A stretch of 45,206 bases of DNA. Origin: Spirulina sp. CS-785/01 (lineage in GTDB: Bacteria > Cyanobacteriota > Cyanobacteriia > Cyanobacteriales > Spirulinaceae). Below are positions 37,826 to 45,206 of the stretch, in pieces; position 1 is the first letter of the stretch; each line of letters opens with the position of its first letter. Location: positions 1-45,206 of the forward strand of contig NZ_JAQMSD010000127.1 in NCBI RefSeq assembly GCF_028330525.1. Reading direction: 5' to 3'. A program made the translations under genes and the position numbers. Under the pieces are notes generated by a model. The model saw only the letters and a list, made by a program, of their open reading frames with translations. It was not told where the DNA came from and did not search any database.

Positions 37826-39128
37826 GTTAAAGACTCGTCCCTTGGGAATGATGGTGTTGAGTCTCTCGTTAGCGTTATACAGTAACGCGGGCTTTTTGGT
37901 CTCTCTCAGTTACAGTCAAATCCCTCCAACTCCCGATATTCCCCCCATGGAGGACAACCCAGGGGACTGGGACTGGGAAGATAGGGACTGGGAAGATAGG
38001 GACTGGGAAGATAGGGACTGGGAAGATAGGGACTGGGAAGATAGAGTGGAGGAGGTGGATGAGTTTTTCCCGAAACCAGAGGATGAGGAGCTTATTTTTA
38101 CCCCCACTGACCCCATTCCACCGTTAGGGGATACCCCGGACTCCTTTGAGGATACCCCCTCCAATCAATTTAAGCCCTACCGTTTAGGGATTGGGGATGG
38201 TTTAATAATCCGCGTCCCCCGTTTCCCGGAATTTGAAACGAGTACACGAGTGAACTTAGAGGGCGATATTACTGTGCCGTTGGTGGGCCAATTAAATGTC
38301 CAAGGGTTAACCCTTGCAGAAGTCAAAGAGAAAGTGCGCTTTGAATTGACCTCCCGGTTTTTACGCACAGACCCCCAATTGATCGTCTCTTTACAGGGCC
38401 AACGCAGCACCTTGATTACCTTGGCCGGGGAAATTGTGCGACCAGGGTATTATGGGTTGCCCCCTGGGGCCGATGCGGTGGATGCGATTTTAGCAGGAGG
38501 GGGGACAACTCAACAGGCCGATTTGCGATCGGTGTTGGTGCGACGGACTCTGGTGGATGGGACGGTGATTGAACAGGAGTTGGATTTATTGGGGCCGTTA
38601 CAACAAGGGGAAGCGTTGCCGGATTTACCCTTACAGGGAGGAGATGCGGTAATTGTGACCCAGCGAGAGATAGGGGAAGAAGGGGATTATGATACGTTTT
38701 TGGCGGCCCAGTCCAATGTGTCGCGGGAATTGATTACGGTGCGGGTGTTGAATTATGCTGGAGGGGGGTTGGGTGCGTTACAGTTGCAAAATGGCAGTAG
38801 CTTTTTGGATGCCATGACCCAAATTGCCCCTAATACCGATGAGGCGAATTTACGCAATATTGCCTTGATCCGTTTTGATCCCGAACAGGGCCGGCCTGTG
38901 ACTCAGCAAATTGATGGGAAAAGTGCCTTAATGGGGAATATGAGTCAGGATGTGCCGTTGAAGCATAATGATGTCATCGTAGTGGGACGTTCTTTGATTG
39001 CGAAGGTGAGTTATGCGTTGAATATCTTTACTCGACCGTTTCGGGATGTTTTGGGCTTTTTACTGTTTTTCCAACAGTTGCAACAAGGGGCCGAAAGTTT
39101 GTTTGGACCAGGGGGAACGACGGAATAA
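37797..39128 (+). CDS. Wza-like polysaccharide export protein with SLBB domains
   Basis: A 443-residue exported outer-membrane/periplasmic protein. After a signal-like segment (MMVLSLSLALYSNAGFLVSL) comes a proline/acidic spacer containing five perfect DWEDR repeats, then the polysaccharide-export domain (about 125-205, YRLGIGDGLIIRVPRFPEF ... VNLEGDITVPLVGQLNVQGLTL) and two SLBB domains (about 205-290 and 310-400). A final amphipathic helix (NIFTRPFRDVLGFLLFFQQL) is in the position of the Wza membrane-spanning helix. It forms the outer-membrane part of a capsule or slime exporter. Cotranslated with the exosortase pair. Confidence 0.88.
   Translation: MSLLPLNRPRLKTRPLGMMVLSLSLALYSNAGFLVSLSYSQIPPTPDIPPMEDNPGDWDWEDRDWEDRDWEDRDWEDRDWEDRVEEVDEFFPKPEDEELIFTPTDPIPPLGDTPDSFEDTPSNQFKPYRLGIGDGLIIRVPRFPEFETSTRVNLEGDITVPLVGQLNVQGLTLAEVKEKVRFELTSRFLRTDPQLIVSLQGQRSTLITLAGEIVRPGYYGLPPGADAVDAILAGGGTTQQADLRSVLVRRTLVDGTVIEQELDLLGPLQQGEALPDLPLQGGDAVIVTQREIGEEGDYDTFLAAQSNVSRELITVRVLNYAGGGLGALQLQNGSSFLDAMTQIAPNTDEANLRNIALIRFDPEQGRPVTQQIDGKSALMGNMSQDVPLKHNDVIVVGRSLIAKVSYALNIFTRPFRDVLGFLLFFQQLQQGAESLFGPGGTTE
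37971..38045 (+). repeat. 15-bp tandem repeat (5 units) encoding DWEDR
   Basis: Five head-to-tail copies of GACTGGGAAGATAGG within the export-protein gene, identical apart from the last base of unit five. Such perfect in-frame repeats can expand or contract by slippage, changing the length of the acidic spacer after the signal region. Confidence 0.95.
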
Positions 39129-39178
39129 GTTGTCGCTTGAGTGTTAAATTAAGAAAGGTAAGTGTTGGGAATTGGCCA

Positions 39179-39814
39179 ATGACACGGATCGCAGTGATTG
39201 ATTATGACATGGGCAACTTGCACTCGGCTTGTAAGGGGTTACAAAAGGCTGGGGCCCAGACGATAATTACCGATTCGGCCCAAGAGATTGAAGGGGCGGA
39301 TGCGGTGGTGTTGCCGGGGGTGGGGGCTTTTGATCCGGCCATGCAACATTTGCGATCGCGGGATTTAATTGCCCCCATTAAAGCTGTCATTGCCAGTGGC
39401 AAACCCTTTTTGGGGATTTGTCTGGGCCTGCAAATTCTCTTTGAAGGGTCCGAGGAAGGCCAAGAAACCGGACTGGGTGTAATATCGGGACAGGTGCGAC
39501 GCTTCTACAAAGAGCCGAATATGACTATTCCCCACATGGGGTGGAACACACTCCACTACACCCAACCCCAACACCCCATCTGGACGGGAATCGGCAACCA
39601 GTCCTATGTGTATTTTGTTCACTCCTACTACGTTGATCCCGTTGATCCCCAAGTCCAGGCCGCCACTGTCACCCACGGCACGCAGGAGGTGACAGCGGCC
39701 ATTGCCTATGATAATGTCGTTGCGGTTCAATTCCACCCTGAAAAGTCCTCAACGGCAGGTTTACAACTCCTGTCTAACTTTGTCACCCAAATCACCAGTC
39801 CTGTTCTAGCTTAG
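39179..39814 (+). CDS. hisH: Imidazole glycerol phosphate synthase, glutaminase subunit
   Basis: With HisF it makes imidazole-glycerol phosphate and AICAR in histidine synthesis; HisH releases ammonia from glutamine. The class I glutaminase triad is visible: Cys near residue 81 in GICLGLQIL, and His and Glu in VQFHPEKSS near residue 185. IAVIDYDMGNLHS at the start, the oxyanion-strand LPGVGAF and IPHMGWN are family hallmarks. I use ATG 39179 (about 211 residues, normal length). A longer frame from 39137 adds 14 residues that are not family-like. It follows the export gene by 50 bp on the same strand but is functionally unrelated. Confidence 0.94.
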   Translation: MTRIAVIDYDMGNLHSACKGLQKAGAQTIITDSAQEIEGADAVVLPGVGAFDPAMQHLRSRDLIAPIKAVIASGKPFLGICLGLQILFEGSEEGQETGLGVISGQVRRFYKEPNMTIPHMGWNTLHYTQPQHPIWTGIGNQSYVYFVHSYYVDPVDPQVQAATVTHGTQEVTAAIAYDNVVAVQFHPEKSSTAGLQLLSNFVTQITSPVLA

Positions 39815-39873
39815 GCGCGATCGGGGTAAGCGGCGACTCCAATATATCTCATTACCCACCCTAATTAATAATT

Positions 39874-40293
39874 TCAAGGAATCTTCTGGCCCGTCTTACG
39901 AATAATAAAATCCCGTAACTTACTATAACTCTCTGGGTCGCCCTGCTTGGTTAAAATAATGGGAATAGACGCATCGGGAAGCCAAAACGTGAGTTTGCTG
40001 TTGGGAGTGTAACAAAAACTGCTGATACGGTTGAGATCAACCCAATATTCACTGCGATCGTAACAGAGATGAATCCAATACCCTAACAGCGATGAGGACT
40101 TGAGACTATGGACAAAATTTAACACCTTATCATAGTCATCCCCATTGCCCTGTCGGGTGAGAATAATGGGGATGGAACTATCCGGCAACCAAAACGTTAC
40201 CCTCCCGTTGGGAGAGCAAGCAAAGGCACTCACCTGGTCGAGATCAACAATATATTCTTGTCTTTCATATTGTATTTTGACCCAGTGTGCCAC
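39874..40293 (-). CDS. Tandemly duplicated-domain protein, unknown
   Basis: A protein of about 139 residues made of two similar units of roughly 60 residues. The first is WVKIQYERQEYIVDLDQVS..FWLPDSSIPIILTRQG..YDKVLNFV and the second WIHLCYDRSEYWVDLNRIS..FWLPDASIPIILTKQG..YSKLRDFI. Each seems to be a small beta-rich fold with a closing helix. I know no function. The GTG at 40293 is chosen because GAGAGGAGG ends four bases before it; the ATG at 40317 gives eight more residues but would bury that ribosome site. It lies about 70 bp downstream of pyrG on the same strand. Confidence 0.6.
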   Translation of the reverse strand: MAHWVKIQYERQEYIVDLDQVSAFACSPNGRVTFWLPDSSIPIILTRQGNGDDYDKVLNFVHSLKSSSLLGYWIHLCYDRSEYWVDLNRISSFCYTPNSKLTFWLPDASIPIILTKQGDPESYSKLRDFIIRKTGQKIP

Positions 40294-40390
40294 AAAACCT
40301 CCTCTCCCATAACGCAAGCCCCGTTTCCTCGCGGCTTGGTCATGTCGTGTAACTTGACAGTGAACCCCTTGCTCTAAAAATTAGCAAGCC

Positions 40391-42357
<1,967 letters not shown>

Positions 42358-42529
42358 CAGGTTTAGATAGATTAACAATAAGGTTAACGGGAAACATCGG
42401 GGGCTTTTGTCCACAGTCTCAAGTCTCGCGCAAGTCTTTTACTTGTTATGGCTTTTTTCTCCCGTTGGAGCGGTTTCGCCAATGGACTGTTAGTTTTAAG
42501 CGAATGGCTGATGGCTAAATGCTTACCAA

Positions 42530-42826
42530 TTAACTTTTGACCATGAGATAAGTGCCAGAGCCAATCATCAAACTTCCAGAAGCGACGTTTGCCTGTTTGG
42601 CCATTGGGAATTGACCTGCGATTTGTGCGACTTTATGGGCTAGTATGACATAAGTGAGCTTCACTCCTCCTACCGTCACAATAATCACTCCAAGTCCCCC
42701 AATTATCTCCACATAACTCAGGGTTGAAAGGTCTAAAAAGGTTGGGAAAAGACTGGCATAGAAAAAAATAGCTTTGACATTTCTCAATGTTACTAATAAA
42801 CCCGTCAGAAAGCTGGCTACTAGCTC
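42530..42826 (-). pseudogene. LysE/RhtB amino-acid exporter, C-terminal fragment
   Basis: The frame reads ELVASFLTGLLVTLRNVKAIFFYASLFPTF and continues to SGSLMIGSGTYLMVKS and a stop. GLLVTLRNVKAIFFYASLFPTF corresponds to the conserved GL..NPK..LF..(F/L)PQF segment in the middle of LysE-family exporters, and the end is their last span. About the first 105 of roughly 205 residues are missing. The homology ends about 55 bp before an orphan CRISPR repeat, so the gene was broken at this junction. A Met-starting frame from 42787 exists only because codons upstream lack ATG; it is unlikely to be functional. Confidence 0.75.
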
Positions 42827-42881
42827 ACCTGTCGAGGGAGGGGGACCGCAAGTGAGCTATCAGCTACTTGGCAACAGTATA

Positions 42882-42917
42882 GTTTCCAATCAATTATGTT
42901 CTCCAACGAGTGGAGAC
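42882..42917. CRISPR. Orphan CRISPR repeat, perfect consensus
   Basis: A single 36-bp copy identical to the consensus repeat of the array at 43648-45082, from GTTTCCAATC to GTGGAGAC. It is 730 bp from the array and separated by a protein gene. No second repeat is found on either side at spacer distance, so it is a solo copy. Confidence 0.97.
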
Positions 42918-42943
42918 TAGAGACGCGAAATTTCGCGTCTCTA
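42918..42943. repeat. Perfect 26-bp palindrome touching the orphan repeat
   Basis: Arms TAGAGACGCGAAA and TTTCGCGTCTCTA meet without a loop. It begins at the base immediately after the orphan CRISPR repeat. Palindromes with this GAGACGCGAAATTTCGCGTCTC core are dispersed cyanobacterial repeats, so this may be a small mobile repeat that inserted at the repeat edge. Confidence 0.9.
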
Positions 42944-42949
42944 CAACAT

Positions 42950-43432
42950 TTACGTCGCCTTGACATTGATTTCACTGAGTATCGACCCGATTACATCAGT
43001 AGAAGACATTTTCAAAAATAAAGTTGCAACCATATTGAATAACAAGATTTGAAATGCAACCGTAAAATAGATGCTCATTGCTGTTCCTAATAGAAATCCC
43101 AGACCCATTAAGATACCAATGTGCGTAACGATGAATAGTGCGCCCGCAACCGAACCTAAAAAGGTTCCAGCTAGGTAGGCAAGGATTGTAGCAATGCCAA
43201 AACCGATTAGTGCTACTACGCCACGAATCCGAGATATATTGTCTTCTTGACGAACCGAATGTAGCAGTACAAGAAAGAGTAGAACGGGTGAGAAAACAAA
43301 TGTCGCTAAAACCTTAATTGGGAAACTCACGATAGATTTGAGTAAACCTTGTAATCGGCTTTGCTCAGATTGAAGATCGTTATGTGCAGTATTCAACGCA
43401 TTTGCTATAAAGCTAAGAACGATTTCTTTCAT
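42950..43432 (-). CDS. Multi-pass membrane protein next to the CRISPR array, unknown
   Basis: A 160-residue protein with a polar helical N-terminus (residues 1-35, LNTAHNDLQSEQSRLQGLLKSI) and four hydrophobic stretches (about 36-60, 70-90, 90-115 and 118-145), rich in glycine. I recognise no family. GAGGT lies upstream of its ATG. It sits exactly between the orphan CRISPR repeat and the array, transcribed on the same strand as the array if the array is read from the right. Nothing in its sequence shows a CRISPR role (no CARF, HEPN or nuclease motif). Confidence 0.6.
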   Translation of the reverse strand: MKEIVLSFIANALNTAHNDLQSEQSRLQGLLKSIVSFPIKVLATFVFSPVLLFLVLLHSVRQEDNISRIRGVVALIGFGIATILAYLAGTFLGSVAGALFIVTHIGILMGLGFLLGTAMSIYFTVAFQILLFNMVATLFLKMSSTDVIGSILSEINVKAT

Positions 43433-43647
43433 GTGCTAGTACCTCTAAAAGAAATTAATTTAAGTTAAAAGTCGATACTCTCTAGAATACCCGATAAAAA
43501 CAAATTAACGGATAAGCGATTAAATAATTTTACTGATGAGTTGCTAACAAGTGTAAATGTTGTCATTCAGAAGTTGTGTTGTCATCAAATTTTGACTTAA
43601 TAGGGCGATACCCCACATCTCCTGCTTAAAAAAGTATAGAAAACTAC
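43433..43647. other. AT-rich stretch between the membrane gene and the array
   Basis: 215 bases with no reading frame. Contains TTGTCAT-like words (about 43558-43592). If the array is read from the right, this is its trailer side; if read from the left, it would be the leader. Confidence 0.5.
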
Positions 43648-45082
43648 GTTTTCAATCAATTATGTTCTCCAACGAGTGGAGACTTTCATTTTTCAATAAG
43701 GACTTCATGGTTGATTCCCCCTGTTTCCAATCAATTATGTTCTCCAACGAGTGGAGACTCCGCAAAGGCTTTAGGGAGCGCTCAACTTTTGAGTTACCGT
43801 TTCCAATCAATTATGTTCTCCAACGAGTGGAGACTCTCTATGAGCTAGTTGAGAAAGCCGAAACTAATGTTGTTTCCAATCAATTATGTTCTCCAACGAG
43901 TGGAGACAAAAGAAAAAAGGAAGTTATGTTTCTTTTAGACTTAGCCATTGTTTCCAATCAATTATGTTCTCCAACGAGTGGAGACTTTAAAAGATGCGAC
44001 AACCTGCATCTGATGGCCATTAGGTTTCCAATCAATTATGTTCTCCAACGAGTGGAGACCAACCCCGTGGGGAGAGTACGGCATTTGAGAAAGCTCCCGT
44101 TTCCAATCAATTATGTTCTCCAACGAGTGGAGACTGAGCTAGAAACTATCCAAGCCCTAGTCTTGGAGGGTTTCCAATCAATTATGTTCTCCAACGAGTG
44201 GAGACTGGGACAATGGACTGGTACTCTATATTGCATTTCCAGTTTCCAATCAATTATGTTCTCCAACGAGTGGAGACGGATACTCATGGGACGCGATCAA
44301 GGACTTGTCCTGTGGGTTTCCAATCAATTATGTTCTCCAACGAGTGGAGACCTTACCACATCCTCCTCTACTCGATATTGCCGTCCGGTTTCCAATCAAT
44401 TATGTTCTCCAACGAGTGGAGACTTAAAAAGAAGGAAGATAGATTAGATTATGGTTCTTGTTTCCAATCAATTATGTTCTCCAACGAGTGGAGACTTAAA
44501 GGACGCCCGTTAACAAGAAAGGGAATAAATCGTTTCCAATCAATTATGTTCTCCAACGAGTGGAGACATAAGGTGTCTATATCGATGGAATATAATCGAG
44601 GGTTTCCAATCAATTATGTTCTCCAACGAGTGGAGACAAAAAGATATGCAACTACAACTACATAATTTTGTCATTAGTTTCCAATCAATTATGTTCTCCA
44701 ACGAGTGGAGACTAAATTTGATTTTACCTCCCTTGGTGGAGGTTGTCGTTTCCAATCAATTATGTTCTCCAACGAGTGGAGACTCAAGAAAGTGTTGGGG
44801 GACTTGAATGAATCCCAAGTTTCCAATCAATTATGTTCTCCAACGAGTGGAGACAAGGAAAAAGATAAAATGGTTCTTTTAGACCTAGTAATTGTTTCCA
44901 ATCAATTATGTTCTCCAACGAGTGGAGACAAAAAACAAAAGACAGGCTGAGGGATGTCTCCCCTTGGTTCAGTTTCCAATCAATTATGTTCTCCAACGAG
45001 TGGAGACAAACGAATGTCTTGACGACGTTGAATATATAGCGTTTTTGTTTCCAATCAATTATGTTCTCCAACGAGTGGAGAC
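43648..45082 (-). CRISPR. CRISPR array, 20 repeats, 19 spacers
   Basis: Repeats are 36 bp and start at 43648, 43723, 43799, 43872, 43950, 44024, 44099, 44170, 44242, 44316, 44388, 44460, 44532, 44602, 44677, 44748, 44819, 44894, 44972 and 45047. Spacers are 34-42 nt. All repeats are identical except the first (43648), with T for C at position 5. On the minus strand each repeat ends TTGATTGGAAAC and has a CTCCA/TGGAG stem, like many cyanobacterial type I-D or III repeats. The degenerate copy at the left end and the leader-like sequence at the right both favour transcription on the minus strand, from the right. No cas genes are in the window, so the subtype is unknown. Confidence 0.97.
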
Positions 45083-45206
45083 CCTTCAATTTTAAACCCA
45101 GATATAGCGGGATGTCTAGACCCCATTTTTTACAATCTCCTAAAAAGACTCCCCAAACTTCCCCAAATCACCCCTCAAAAAACGCTGAAACCCTTGTCTC
45201 ATAAGG
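45083..45206 (-). promoter_or_regulatory. Likely CRISPR leader
   Basis: The 124 bases right of the last repeat are A/T-rich with homopolymer runs. Read on the minus strand they contain AAGGGTTTCAGCGTTTTTTG and later TTGTAAAAAATGGGG before the first repeat. Similar words occur in leaders of cyanobacterial arrays, as I recall them. The window ends here, so the promoter may be cut off. Confidence 0.5.

Noticed and set aside
42811-42846. A possible second, decayed CRISPR repeat upstream of the orphan
   Set aside because: A GGGGAC end would leave a 35-nt spacer, but the rest of the 36 bases does not match the repeat and overlaps LysE-like coding sequence.
43540-43600. TTGTCAT words reminiscent of CRISPR-associated transposon ends
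   Set aside because: No full terminal motif, no tnsB/tnsC/tniQ or Cas12k nearby, and the repeat is not of the V-K kind.
44424-44459. Spacer 11 as a third relative of spacers 4 and 17
   Set aside because: Shares only about ten bases (TATGGTTCTT) at a different place, and the matching frame has a stop; likely chance.
43662-45095. Long open frames on both strands across the CRISPR array
   Set aside because: They consist of the translated repeat alternating with spacers; an array, not genes.

Overview
This window is the chromosome of a cyanobacterium. The evidence is phosphoribulokinase with its redox cysteines, a ferredoxin-NADP reductase fused to a phycobilisome-linker domain, Ycf54, a thylakoid-type FtsH, GGPP synthase, a cyanoexosortase B module, and many copies of the cyanobacterial palindrome GCGATCGC (HIP1). 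The genus cannot be fixed from this sequence. Genes are interleaved on both strands, with housekeeping genes separated by repeat-rich spacers.

Layout. 1-593: no gene; hairpins resembling the right ends of IS200/IS605 (tnpB) elements and a short array of palindromic repeats. 0.6-12.4 kb: citramalate synthase, methyltransferase, mnmG, a PMT-family glycosyltransferase, a previously easy-to-miss 50-residue membrane protein, crtE with its usual DUF212 neighbour, a Uma2 nuclease-like gene, ycf54 with a secreted SPOR-like protein, a J-domain protein and a PH-like membrane protein. 12.5-20 kb: prk, petH, ftsH, a methyltransferase, a DUF2301 membrane protein and a 189-bp MITE-like element. 20.8-28.9 kb: a surface-polysaccharide export and modification cluster (Wzt ATPase, sulfotransferase, Wzm permease, double GT2 glycosyltransferase, sugar C-methyltransferase, RmlC-type epimerase, NDP-sugar reductase/epimerase). 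Much of it is AT-rich and lacks HIP1 sites, which suggests transfer. 28.9-34.4 kb: FHA protein, WG-repeat protein and two large cyanobacterial membrane-anchored proteins of unknown role. 34.8-39.8 kb: sugar aminotransferase, cyanoexosortase B, its associated protein, a Wza-like outer-membrane export protein and hisH. 39.9-42.1 kb: a duplicated-domain protein and pyrG. 42.1-45.2 kb: a truncated LysE exporter, an orphan CRISPR repeat, a small multi-pass membrane protein and a 20-repeat CRISPR array whose likely leader is at the right edge of the window.

How they work together. The 20.8-28.9 kb cluster would build, methylate, sulfate and export a sugar polymer through an ABC-2 (Wzm/Wzt) route. 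The 34.8-39.1 kb cluster couples an amino-sugar enzyme to cyanoexosortase B and a Wza-like channel, so it also concerns the cell surface. No cas genes lie in the window. The most unusual region is the right end. A perfect orphan CRISPR repeat lies 730 bp from the array, next to a truncated gene and a 26-bp palindrome. In the array, two spacers of different age carry diverged versions of the same protospacer, aligned at the same end.
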